The position numbers and the translations under genes are program-made. The notes under the pieces are model-generated. The model made no database searches. It saw nothing but the letters and a program-made list of their open reading frames with translations, and was not told the origin of the DNA. DNA of 64,000 nucleotides from Prorocentrum cordatum. Lineage: Eukaryota; Sar; Dinophyceae; Prorocentrales; Prorocentraceae. Of the stretch, positions 20,816-31,897 are shown one piece after another (position 1 is the first letter of the stretch; every line of letters starts with the position of its first letter). The DNA is taken from NCBI GenBank assembly GCA_963575745.1, contig CAUYUJ010019358.1, positions 7,501 to 71,500 of the forward strand. The letters are read 5' to 3'.

Positions 20816-21892
20816 ATGCGCAGGAGGAGGCGCCTCGACCAGTGCCAGAGGGCGAGGACGAGCGGGAGACGGAGGAGGAGGCGCCGGGGACAGTGCCAGC
20901 AGTCCAGGACGGTTCTACGCGATTCCCCATACGTTGCGCGAGGCCGCGCGGCGGCCAGCTCCGTTGGTGGCGCTGCGAGACAAACCACCATTCCCAGCGT
21001 CGCGCGGGGCCGCGCTGCGGCCAACCCCGCGAGCGGCGCCGGGGGCAGCGGGCGGGTACTAGGCTCTCTTGTACTAGCCTGGCTGGCCGTTGGTCGGCTA
21101 ACCGGCTGCTTGCTGGCAACAAGGCGGCGTCGTTACCTTCTGGAAGCCACGCTGGCCGAGAGGAGCGCCGATCTGATGCGCTGGGCGACCGAGGCGCTCG
21201 GCGCCGAGGAGCGGCGCATTGCTGTGGAACGGGCATGTGAAGCTGAGCGGGTGCAGAGGCAGGGGGTGGAGAAGGCGTTAGGGGCGGCTCGGGCAAGGAA
21301 CGCGGATCTGAGGGAGCAGTGGTCCACAGCCCTCGGCCGATGCAGCGCGGCGAAGTGGGCAGCGCATGAGCGCGCTCAGGGTCTGCAGCTAGACCTGCGG
21401 CGAGCCAGGAGGAGGCTCGCCAACGTCGAGTGGCTGTTCGGCGCCGCGGTGCAGGGGCTCAGCTCGGCAGCGGTGGTTGAGGAGCATAGCATCCCGCCGA
21501 GTGGCTTGAGACACGCGCCTCAGCGGCTGTGGCGGACCAGGCGACCCCTGAGACCCGGGCCGAAGGGACCCGGCAGAGTGAAAGGAGGAAGAGGATGCGG
21601 AGGGGCGCCCCGCAGGAGGAATGCGCCTACGCCTGCGCCTACGCCATCAATAGCCCCAGCCCAGAAGTCAGCGCCGCCAGTACCTCCGACGCCAGTTCGA
21701 ACGCCAGCGCACGCGCCCGCGCCAGCCTCAGCGCCGAGGCAGATGAAGACGAGGAGGATGAGGAGGCGACGACGGCAGCAGCAGAGGAGGAGAAGGCAGA
21801 GGAGGCCGAGGAGGAAGGCGCCTACGCTGGCCCTTATGCACTGGCCCAGTGGGGTCGGCTGGGAGGGGTCGAAAAAGTTCTGTGGTTTGTGA
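20816..21892 (+). CDS. Possible membrane / coiled-coil protein
   Basis: The frame contains one hydrophobic helix (LGSLVLAWLAVGRLTGCLLA, about 21060-21120), then basic residues. A ~120-residue Ala/Glu/Arg helix follows with coiled-coil character (SADLMRWATEALGAEERRIA and onward). After about 21.55 kb the neighbouring frame becomes the more natural one (a GAPQEECAYACAYA start, then acidic Glu runs). The frame ends on entering the 415-bp array. Upstream, another frame (20112-21062) stops exactly at the membrane segment. It may be one split or frameshifted gene, and GC-rich composition could also create it by chance. Confidence 0.3.
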   Translation: MRRRRRLDQCQRARTSGRRRRRRRGQCQQSRTVLRDSPYVARGRAAASSVGGAARQTTIPSVARGRAAANPASGAGGSGRVLGSLVLAWLAVGRLTGCLLATRRRRYLLEATLAERSADLMRWATEALGAEERRIAVERACEAERVQRQGVEKALGAARARNADLREQWSTALGRCSAAKWAAHERAQGLQLDLRRARRRLANVEWLFGAAVQGLSSAAVVEEHSIPPSGLRHAPQRLWRTRRPLRPGPKGPGRVKGGRGCGGAPRRRNAPTPAPTPSIAPAQKSAPPVPPTPVRTPAHAPAPASAPRQMKTRRMRRRRRQQQRRRRQRRPRRKAPTLALMHWPSGVGWEGSKKFCGL

Positions 21893-24800
21893 CCTAGGTC
21901 GCATGCTCAGGAAGCTGGCCTGGGTCTTCAGCTGCGCTCAGGCAGCCAGCTCAGGCTGCGCCGCTTTTTCTTGAAGAATTCTGGGGTTGGAAGCCCCATC
22001 AGCCCGCGCTCTGGTGCGAAACGATCGTCACGTCAGCATCGACCGACAGTTGTTATAATGTGCCTGCCAGCCCTTTCGGGCTCAGCTCCGCCTGCCCCCC
22101 TCAAGGGTTTTCAACCCCTCCCCCAGACTGGCTCTGAGTATAGGGTAAGGGTGTAAATAGTTGTTCTTGAACTCTATTTTACACTACCCGTCGTAGTCTG
22201 TTAGCCGCCCTTTCCCCCCTCCGTCCCTTTCTGCCCCTCTGGGCTCAAGCCGGCCCCACCGCACCCTCCCTTTTGGGGAGGGGTCGAAAAAGTTCTGTGG
22301 TTTGTGACCTAGGTCGTATGCTCAGGAAGCTGGCCTGGGTCTTCAGCTGCGCTCAGGCAGCCAGCTCAGGCTGCGCCGCTTTTTCTTGAAGAATTCTGGG
22401 GTTGGAAGCCCCATCAGCCCGCGCTCTGGTGCGAAACGATCGTCACGTCAGCTTCGATCGACAGTTGTTGTAATGCGCCTGCCAGCCCTTTCGAGCTCAG
22501 CTCCGCCTGCCCCACCTCGAGGGTTTTCAACCCCTCCCCCAGACTGGCTCTGAGTATAGGGTAAGGGTGTAAATCGTTGTTCTTGAATTGAATTTCACAC
22601 TACCCGTCGTAGTCTGTTAGCCGCCCTTCCCCCCCTCCGCCCCTTTCTGCCCCTATGGGCTCAAGTCGGCCCCACCGCGCCCTCCCTTTGGGGAAGGGGT
22701 CGAAAAAAGGTTTGTGGTTTGTGACCTAGGTCTTCAGCTGCGCTCAGACAGCCAGCTCAGGCTGCGCCGCTTTTTCTTGAAGAATTCTGGGGTTGGAAGC
22801 CTCATCAGCCCGCGCTCTGGTGCGAAACGATCGTCACGTCAGCATCGACCGACGTGTTGTAATGTGCCTGTCAGCCCTTTCGGGCTCAGCTCCGCCTGCC
22901 CCCCCCCAAGGGTTTTCAACCCCTCCCCCAGACTGGCTCTGAGTTTTGGGTAAGGGTGTAAATAGTTGTTCTTGAACTGTATAGTTTACAATACCCGTCG
23001 TAGTCTGTTAGCCGCCCTTTCCCCCCTCCGTCCCTTTCTGCCCCTCTGGGCTCAAGTCGGCCCCACCGCGCCCTCCCTTTGGGGAGGGGTCGAACAGGTG
23101 TTGTGGTTTGTGACCTAGGTCGCATGCTCAGGAAGCTGGCCTGGGTCCCCAGCTGCGCTCAGGCAGCCAGCTCAGGCTGCGCCGCTTTTTCTTTAAGAAT
23201 CCTGGGGTTGGAAGCCTCACCAGCCCGCGCTCTGGTGTGAAACGATCGTCACGTCAGCATCGATCGACAGTTGTTGTAATGTGCCTGTCAGCCCTTTCGG
23301 GCTCAGCTCCGCCTGCCCCCCTCAAGGGTTTTCACCCCCCCCAGACTGGCTCTGAGTATAAGGTAACGGTGTACATAGTTGTTCTTGAACTTTTTATTTT
23401 ACACTACCCGTCGTAGTCTGTTAGCCGCCCTTTCCCCCCATCCGTCCCTTTCTGCCCCTCTGGGCTCAAGTCGGCCCCACCGCACCCTCCCTTTGGGGAG
23501 GGGTCGAAACAAGCCCTGTTGTTTGTGACCTAGGTCGTATGCTCAGGAAGCTGGCCTGGGTCTTCAACTGCGCTCAGGCAGCCAGATCAAGCTGCGCCGC
23601 TTTTTCTTGAAGAATTCTGGGGTTGGAAGCCCCATCAACCCGCGCTCTGGTGTGAAACGATCGTCACGTCAGCATCGACCGACAGTTGTTGTAATGTGCC
23701 TGCCAGCCCTTTCGGGCTCAGCTCCGCCTGCCCCCCTCAAGGGTTTTCAACCCCTCGCCCGGACTGGCTCTGAGTATAAGATAAGGGTGTAAATAATTGT
23801 TATTGGAATTTAGTTTACACTACCCGTCGTAGTCTGTTAGCCGCCCTTTCCCCCCTCCGTCCCGTTCTGCCCCTCTGGGCTCAAGTCGGCCCCACCGCGC
23901 CCCCCCTTTGGGGAGGGGTCGAACAAGTGTTGTGGTTTGTGACCTATGTCGTATGCTCAGGAAGCTGGCCTGGGTCTTCAGCTGCGCTCGGGCAGCCAGC
24001 TCAAGCTGCGCCGCTTTTTCTTGAAGAATTCTGGGGTTGGAAACCCCATCAGCCCGCGCTCTGGTGTGAAACGATCGTCGCGTCAGCATCGATCGACAGT
24101 TGTTGTAATGTGCCTGCCAACCCTTTCGGGCTCAGCTCCGCCTGCCCCCCCATCAAGGGTTTTCACCCCCCCCCCCAGACTGGCTCTGAGTATAGGGTAA
24201 GGGTGTAAATAGTTGTTCTTGAACTTTTTATTTTACAATACCCGTCGTAGTCTGTTAGCCGCCCTTTCCCCCCTCCGTCCCTTTCTGCCCCTCTGGGCTC
24301 AAGTCGGCCCCACCGCGCCCTCCCTTTGGGGAGGGGTCGAACAAGTCCTGTTGTTTGTGACCTAGGTCGTATGCTCAGGAAGCTGGCCTGGGTCTTCAGC
24401 TGCGCTCAGGCAGCCAGCTCAGGCTGCACCGCTTTTTCTTGAAGCCTTCCGGGGTTGGAAGCCCCATCAGCCCGCGCTCTGGTGTGAAACGATCGTCACG
24501 CCAGCATCGATCGGTAGTTGTTGTAATGTGCCTGCCAGCCCTTTTCGGGCTCAGCTCCGCCTGCACCCCTCAAAGGTTTTCAACCCCTCCCCCAGACTGG
24601 CTCTGAGTACAAGATAAGGGTGTAAATAGTTGTTCTTGGACTTTGTATTTTACACTACCCGCCGTAGTCTGTTAGCCGCCCTTCCCCCCATCCGTCCCTT
24701 TCTGCCCCTCTGGGCTCAAGTCGGCCCCACCGCACCCTCCCTTTGGGGAGGGGTCGAACAAGTCCTGTGGTTTGTGACCTAGGTCGTATGCTCAGGAAGC

Positions 24801-27545
24801 TGGCCTGGGTCTTCAGCTGCGCTCAGGCAGCCAGCTCAGGCTGCGCCGCTTTTTCTTGAAGAATTCTGGGGTTGGAAGCCCCATCAGCCCGCGCTCTGGT
24901 GTGAAACGATCGCCACGTCAGAATCGATCGACAATTGTTGTAATGTGCCTGCCAGCCCTTTCGGGCTCAGCTCCGCCTGCCCCCCTCAAGGGTTTTCAAC
25001 CCCTCCCCAGACTGGCTCTGAGTATAGGGTAAGGGTGTAAATCGTTGTTCTTGAACTCTGTTTTACACTACCCGTCGTAGTCTGTTAGCCGCCCTTCCCC
25101 CCCCCCGCCCGTTTCTGCCCCTTCTGGGCTCAAGTCGGCACCACCGCGCCCTCCCTTTTTTTGCGGAGGGGTTGACAAACATCATGTTTGGTGTGTGACC
25201 TAGGTCGCATGCTCAGGAAGCTGGCCTGGGTCTCCAGCTGCGCTCAGGCAGCCAGCTCAGGCTGCGCCGCTTTTTTCTTGAAGAATTCTGGGGTTGGAAG
25301 CCCCATCAGCCCGCGCTCTGGCGTGAAACGATCGCCGCGTCAGCATCGATCGACAGTTGTTGTAATGTGCCTGCCAGCCCTTTCGGGCTCAGCTCCGCCT
25401 GCCCCCCCTCAAGGGTTTTCAACCCCTCCCTCAGACTGGCTCTGAGTATAAGGTAAGGGTGTAAATAGTTGTCCTTGAACTTTATTCTACATTGCCCGTC
25501 GCAGTCTGTTAGCCGCCCGTTCCCCCCTCCGTCCCGTTCTGCCCCTCTGGGCTCAAGTCGGCCTCACCGCGCCCTCCCTTTGGGGAGGGATCGAAAACGT
25601 GTTGTGGTTTGTGACCTATGTCGTATGCTCAGGAAGCTGGCCTGGGTCTTCAGCTGCGCTCGGGCAGCCAGCTCAAGCTGCGCCGCTTTTTCTTGAAGAA
25701 TTCTGGGGTTGGAAACCCCATCAGCCCGCGCTCTGGTGTGAAACGATCGTCGCGTCAGCACCGATCGACAATTGTTGTAATGTGCCTGTCAGCCCTTTCG
25801 GGCTCAGCTCCGCCTGCCCCCCTCAAGGGTTGTCAACCCCTCCCCCAGACCGGCTCTGAGTACAGGGTAAAGGTGTAAATAGTTGTTCTTGGACTTTATA
25901 TTTTACACTACCCGTCGTAGTCTGTTAGCCGCCCTGTCCCCTTTCCGTCCCTTTCTGCCCCTCTGGGCTCAAGTCGGCCCCACCGCACCCTCCCTTTGGG
26001 GAGGGGTCGAACAAGTCCTGTGGTTTGTGACCTAGGTCGTATGCTCAGGAAGCTGGCCTGGGTCTTCAGCTGCGCTCAGGCAGCCAGCTCAGGCTGCGCC
26101 GCTTTTTCTTGAAGAATTCTGGGGTTGGAAGCCCCATCAGCCCGCGCTCTGGTGTGAAACGATCGCCACGTCAGAATCGATCGACAGTTGTTGTAATGTG
26201 CCTGCCAGCCCTTTCGGGCTCAGCTCCGCCTGCCCCCCTCAAGGGTTTTCAACCCCTCCCCCAGACTGGCTATGAGTATAGGGTAGGGGTGTAAATAGTT
26301 GTTCTTGAACTATGTTTTACACTACCCGTCGTAGTCTGTTAGCCGCCCTTCCCCCCCCCCCGTCCTTTTCTGCCCCTCTGGGCTCAAGTCGGCCCCACCG
26401 CGCCCTCCCTTTGCGGAGGGGTCGACAAAAGTCCTGTTTGGTGTGTGACCTAGGTCGCATGCTCAGGAAGCTGGCCTGGGTCTCCAGCTGCGCTCAGGCA
26501 GCCAGCTCAGGCTGCGCCGCTTTTTCTTGAAGAATTCTGGGGTTGGAAGCCCCATCAACCCGCGCTCTGGTGTGAAACGATCGTCACGTCAGCATCGATC
26601 GACAGTTGTTGTAATGTGCCTGCCAGCCCTTTCGGGCTCAGCTCCGCCTGCCCCCCTCAAGGGTTTTCAACCCCTCCCCCAGACCGGCTCTGAGTATAGG
26701 GTAAAGGTGTAAATAGTTGTTCTTGGACTTTATATTTTACACTACCCGTCGTAGTCTGCTAGCCGCCCTGTCCCCCCTCCGTCCCTTTCTGCCCCTCTGG
26801 GCTCAAGTCGGCCCCACCGCACCCTCCCTCTGGGGAGGGGTCGAACAAAGTTTTGTGGTTTGTGACCTAGGTCGCATGCTCAGGAAGCTGGCCTGGGACT
26901 TCAGCTGCGCTCAGGCAGCCAGCTCAGGCTGCGCCGCTCTTTCTTGAAGAATTCTGGGGTTGGAAGCCCCATCAGCCCGCGCTCTGGTGTGAAACGATCG
27001 CCACGTCAGCATCGATCGACAGTTGTTGTAATGTGCCTGCCGGCCCTTTCGGGCTCAGCTCCGCCTGCCCCCCTCAAGGGTTTTCAACCCCTCCCCCAGA
27101 CTGGCTCTGAGTATAGGGTAAAGGTGTAAATAATTGTTCTTGAGCTTTATTTTACACTACCCGTCGTAGTTTGTTAGCCGCCCTTCCCCCCTCCGGCCCT
27201 TTCTGCCCCTCTGGGCTCAAGTCGGCCCCACCGCACCCTCCCTTTGCGGGGGGGTCGAACAAAGTTTTGTGGTTTGTGACCTAGGTCGTATGCTCAGGAA
27301 GCTGGCCTGGGACTTCAGCTGCGCTCAGGCAGTCAGCTCAGGCTGCGCCGCATTTTCTTGAAGAATTCTGGGGTTGGAAGCCCCATCAGCCCGCGCTCTG
27401 GTGTGAAACGATCGTCACGTCAGCATCGATCGACAGTTGTTGTAATGTGCTTGCCAGCCCTCTCGGGCTCAGCTCCGCCTGCCCCCCTCAAGGGTTTTCA
27501 ACCCCTCCCCCAGACTGGCTCTGAGTATAGAGTAAGGGTGTAAAC
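21874..27545 (+). repeat. Array of a ~415-bp tandem repeat, ~13.6 copies
   Basis: GTTTGTGACCTAGGTCG-type landmarks recur at about 21885, 22303, 22716, 23103, 23519, 23931, 24351, 24767, 25186, 25604, 26023, 26441, 26856 and 27269. The copy beginning near 22716 lacks ~30 bp. A unit can be written from TAGTTGTTCTTGAAC to GGTAAGGGTGTAAA. TTTACACTACCC lies near its start and GGGTGTAAA at its end, giving short inverted ends. The ~61-codon ORFs in each unit are repeat by-products. Related copies lie at 41515-41609 and 48355-49095. Confidence 0.95.
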
Positions 27546-29804
27546 GTGGTCGTTCCCGAGGGCGCACTCCAGGGTCGGCTCGCGCGCGCCCAGGCGAAAC
27601 GCAGGGGGCAGGTGCCCATCGGGCGCTTGGCCGGCGGGGTGTCTGACGCGCTGGCACTTGGACGGCAGCCTGCGGCGACGGGCCTCAGATGCCGGTCTTC
27701 GCTCCAGCGGGCCCAGGATTGAGGGCGCACTCGGGTCTACCGACGCCGGACGGCGGTATACCGCCGCTGCTTCGTCCGCGGGGGGCCCAGCCTTGGGGGC
27801 GACGCTCCTTCGTCAGGCGCACTTTCGCCCGCCGCGGAGGCCGCGGACATACCCGAGGGCGGGCTCGCGCACTCCCTGGCGAGGCGTGGGGCCCGGCCCC
27901 CCGTCGGGGACGCGCACGAGCTCGACGGCGCCTCGGGGCCCATCTGCACGCTCTTGCACCGCGGCGCGCTTGGGCCTTGCGGCGCGCGGGTATTCGCGCT
28001 GGCCTCCGGGGCCGCGCCTGTCTTCAACGTCGAGGCCGCCAGGTCGCGGCTTGCGTCGACCAGGCGGGGGGGGGAATTGGACGTGGCCCACAAGGTCGAC
28101 GACGATGGCGACTCGGAGGCGGGAGCGACGGACGACTGCGCCTCCGTCGACAGCGACTACGACGACGTCATCGACTGGGCGCCCACATTCACCGACGACC
28201 TCGACTCCGCCCTCGCCAGCGCCGGCGGTTACGTCAGCACTACAGCTGGGACCTACGGCGACGCTGGTGCTAGCGCCTACGGCTTCAACTGCGCATGCGC
28301 TTGGAGCCGCGCCTGTGCTGGACCCGACGACTGCGCCGACTCTGGCGCCCTCGACCTAGACCCCGCCAACGTCGAGCCTGGCACCGGCAGCTGGTCGCCC
28401 GACGGCTCCGACCCCACCGCCCGCATCAGCGCCGACAACGACGCTTACTGGAGCACCCATGTCAGAGCCTGTCGCCGACACTTGCGGCGCGGCCCTCAGC
28501 GACGCCGGAGGCAATGGGCGCGCCCCCCGCGGGCGAGCCTCCTCCCGACGCATGCTCACGTGCAGGCCTCGTCGCCGGCAGCATCGACATCTGCGTCGAC
28601 GCTCATACCGCTAGTACCGAAGTCGAGGCCGAGGGGGTCCCAACTACCTCAGCCACCGTTGACGGCGTCGGCCGACTACGTTTACCACATCGGCGGGGGG
28701 TGCCGGGATAGGAGCAGGTGTCCGAGCGTCGGCCCGCCCCAAACCCATTAGACACCAGGCGCAAGCGCACGCAGGGGGCAAGCCGCACGGGGAGCCTCAG
28801 GAGGCGGGGGCCCACGTGGCGACCAGCCCCAACGATTCACAGCCGCCGGAGAGAGAAGGATCTGCGAAGGGCGGGGCCGCCAGAGGCGCCGCGCTGGGGC
28901 CGTTCTCGAACGAAGAGGAGGACGCGCAGGAGACGGAGTTCGAGGCCCTCTCGCATGCTTGTCCAGTTCGTCGGGGAGATGCTAGCGGCCGGGTCGCCAG
29001 CCATCGTGTCTGCGCGCGGTGTCGTCGGCAGCCCCGGCGCCGGCGCCGGACCGCAACTGCCACCGCTAGACCGTCGGCGTGGTCGCGCAGAATCTAGCCT
29101 TAGGGGCAGGGCTCCGGCGGCGGGCCTACTACCAGTTGGCAGGGTCGGGCCCGCCCCACCACTAGAACGTCTACGTGGTCGCGAAGAGCCTAGCCTTAGG
29201 GGCGGGGCACACTTTCACTTGCCTCTGAGGCCGTTGTTGTGCCGGAGGGTGTGCCCCGAGGCAAGCTCACACAGGTGATCGACGCTCCGTTGACGCTCCC
29301 GAACATCCCGTTGCGCACTGAAGGGTTGCCGCGCCCTGCCGGCGGCTCGGCCCGCAGCGACACCGATGGGGCCGCGCAAGGATTACCAACGGTTGGCAGG
29401 AGCCGGCCTGCCTCGGCAACTGTGGTTGGGCCCGCGGGGGCGCCCCAGGTCAGGCTCGCGAATATTGGACGTGCCGTCAATATCCCAGTACGCCCCGGAG
29501 CACGGCGGTGGGCTAGCGAGCCGTGGGCAGCCGCGGGGAGCGACGCCCGCCATCGCGATCCCTCTCCGCCGAGCTCAACTATTGCGGCAAGCGGTCTCCA
29601 GCGCACTCGTGCCCGACGTGGCGATAGTCGTGGTGGTGGGCGTGGTCGCGCCTAAGGGCGCGCTCCAGGACGTGCACGTTGTCTGGTCCACCCTGGCGTT
29701 CGCCCGCGTCGCCCAGCTGGCGTTGGCCGCGGGGCATGGCCCTGCGGAGTCCAGCCGCGAAGTGGCGAGCCTTGGGGGCGACGTCCCAGCAGCCGACTTC
29801 GCCT
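27546..29804 (+). other. GC-rich region with weak coding signal
   Basis: The most protein-like frame is 27954-28751 (265 codons). Its middle is acidic, with many DD and SD pairs (DYDDVIDWAPTFTDDLDSAL), and has no recognised domain. Near 28530-28640 it encodes a GEPPPDACSRAGLVAGSIDI-type stretch, similar to a frame at 54600-54690. A ~97-bp direct duplication covers about 29062-29210 (CTAGA...GTGGTCGCG...CTAGCCTTAGGGGC). I cannot name a gene here. Confidence 0.35.
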
Positions 29805-29875
29805 TGGCCCTACTTTGTTGTTCGTTGTGTTGTAAACTGGTTATAACTTCTGCAAGTGGTTATAACTAGTTACGT
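29805..29875. repeat. TTATAAC module shared (inverted) with 54.37 kb
   Basis: CCTACTTTGTTGTTCG followed by a TGTAAACTGGTTATAACT-like run is matched by the reverse complement of 54350-54400. This suggests both mark ends of the same repeat family. TGGTTATAACT occurs twice here. Confidence 0.6.
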
Positions 29876-30071
29876 ATGTGGTCCAAAACGGCACAAGTTA
29901 AATCTGGGTTACGCATGCGTTTTAACTACTATATACGTATACAGCACATGTATGATCGACAACCGACTGTTGAACAATAGTATACAATGTCGTTTTCGAA
30001 CGTGCATGTTGCGAACGTCAGAAGTTGTTGGCACCGACGCAAGACATTGCATATCTTCCTGACAATCGTTT

Positions 30072-30186
30072 TTCCCAACCATCCTGTGGTGTTGGGTCCT
30101 CGTTTTGAAGAGACGGTGCCCCGCGTTTCTCCTCCTCCTCGCCCTCCTCCCCCTCCTTGCCTCTGCTCTCGGCACACCTCTCACGT
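30072..30186 (+). repeat. Satellite flank A, copy 1
   Basis: CCCAACCATCCTGTGGTGTTGG and the following CCTCGTTTTGAAGAGAC, plus a CTCC-rich stretch ending CTCGGCACACCTCTCACG. Nearly identical to 33497-33612, and found inverted at 63640-63745. It lies immediately before a 77-bp array each time. Confidence 0.85.
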
Positions 30187-31744
30187 TTCGTAGCCCCATA
30201 GGGAGCTCCACCGAAGGCCCCAGTGGGGGTGTCCAGCCCCATTTCGTAGGGGAGCTCCACCGAAGGCCCCAGTGGGGGTGTCCACATGCGGTTCCCCCAC
30301 CCAGGGCAGCGTTTCGTAGCCCCATAGGGAGCTCCACCGAAGGCCCCAGTGGGGGTGTCCACATGCGGTTCCCCCACCCAGGGCAGCGTTTCGTGGCCCC
30401 ATAGGGAGCTCCACCGAAGGCCCCAGTGGGGGTGTCCACATGCGGTTCCCCCACCCAGGGCAGCGTTTCGTGGCCCCATAGGGAGCTCCACCGAAGGCCC
30501 CAGTGGGGGTGTCCGCATGCGGTTCCCCCACCCAGGGCAGCGTTTCGTGGCCCCATAGGGAGCTCCACCGAAGGCCCCAGTGGGGGTGTCCACATGCGGT
30601 TCCCCCACCCAGGGCAGCGTTTCGTGGCCCCATAGGGAGCTCCACCGAAGGCCCCAGTGGGGGTGTCCACATGCGGTTCCCCCACCCAGGGCAGCGTTTC
30701 GTAGCCCCATAGGGAGCTCCACCGAAGGCCCCAGTGGGGGTGTCCGCATGCGGTTCCCCCACCCAGGGCAGCGTTTCGTAGGCCATAGGGAGCTCCACCG
30801 AAGGCCCCAGTGGGGGTGTCGCATGCGGTTCCCCCACCCAGGGCAGCGTTTCGTAGCCCCATAGGGAGCTCCACCGAAGGCCCCAGTGGGGGTGTCGCAT
30901 GCGGTTCCCCCACCCAGGGCAGCGTTTCGTGGCCCCATAGGGAGCTCCACCGAAGGCCCCAGTGGGGGTGTCCACATGCGGTTCCCCCACCCAGGGCAGC
31001 GTTTCGTAGCCCCATAGGGAGCTCCACCGAAGGCCCCAGTGGGGGTGTCCACATGCGGTTCCCCCACCCAGGGCAGCGTTTCGTAGCCCCATAGGGAGCT
31101 CCACCGAAGGCCCCAGTGGGGGTGTCCACATGCGGTTCCCCCACCCAGGGCAGCGTTTCGTAGCCCCAGAGGGAGCTCCACCGAAGGCCCCAGTGGGGGT
31201 GTCCACATGCGGTTCCCCCACCCAGGGCAGCGTTTCGTAGCCCCAGAGGGAGCTCCACCGAAGGCCCCAGTGGGGGTGTCCACATGCGGTTCCCCCACCC
31301 AGGGCAGCGTTTCGTAGCCCCAGAGGGAGCTCCACCGAAGGCCCCAGTGGGGGTGTCCACATGCGGTTCCCCCACCCAGGGCAGCGTTTCGTAGCCCCAT
31401 AGGGAGCTCCACCGAAGGCCCCAGTGGGGGTGTCCACATGCGGTTCCCCCACCCAGGGCAGCGTTTCGTAGCCCCATAGGGAGCTCCACCGAAGGCCCCA
31501 GTGGGGGTGTCCACATGCGGTTCCCCCACCCAGGGCAGCGTTTCGTAGCCCCAGAGGGAGCTCCACCGAAGGCCCCAGTGGGGGTGTCCACATGCGGTTC
31601 CCCCACCCAGGGCAGCGTTTCGTAGCCCCATAGGGAGCTCCACCGTAGGCCCCAGTGGGGCTGCCCTGCATGCGGTTCCCCCACCCAGGGCAGCGTTTCG
31701 TAGCCCCATAGGGAGCTCCACCGAAGGCCCCAGTGGGGGTGTTC
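30187..31744 (-). repeat. 77-bp satellite array, ~20 copies
   Basis: Exact 77-bp units (plus strand GTTTCGTAGCCCCATAGGGA...CCCAGTGGGGGTGTCC...CCACCCAGGGCAGC) are highly homogeneous, with a few single-base deletions. Because 77 is not a multiple of three and the unit has no stop on the minus strand, all three minus frames stay open for about 1.5 kb (570-590 codons each). I regard these as repeat-derived frames, not three genes. Confidence 0.95.
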
Positions 31745-31850
31745 GCATGCGTCTCCACTACCCAGAGGTAGCGTCGCCGAAAACGATATTCACACTTGCG
31801 GTATTCACAGTTGCATATGGTTGGGTCATTCGCCAGGCTAATTTTTATAT
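31745..31850 (+). repeat. Satellite flank B, copy 1
   Basis: CTACCCAGAGGTAGCG, then CGAAAACGATATTCACACTT and TTGCATATGGTTGGGTC..TTCGCCAGGCTAATT, matching 34672-34768 closely and the relic at 18737-18810 more loosely. Confidence 0.85.
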
Positions 31851-31897
31851 GGCCCATGTAGCGCACACAGCTGACCGCACGAGTGCACGTGCCCAAC

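Noticed and set aside
22714-27129. Repeated ~61-85-codon ORFs (KNSGVGSPISPRSGVKR type) in the 415-bp array
   Set aside because: Present only because the unit repeats; stops and frame differ among copies, and no start context or domain is seen.
22240-27230. GGGCTCAAG in every 415-bp unit as a relic of the dinoflagellate spliced leader
   Set aside because: Only the last nine or so bases match the leader's end. The preceding CCATTTT core is absent.
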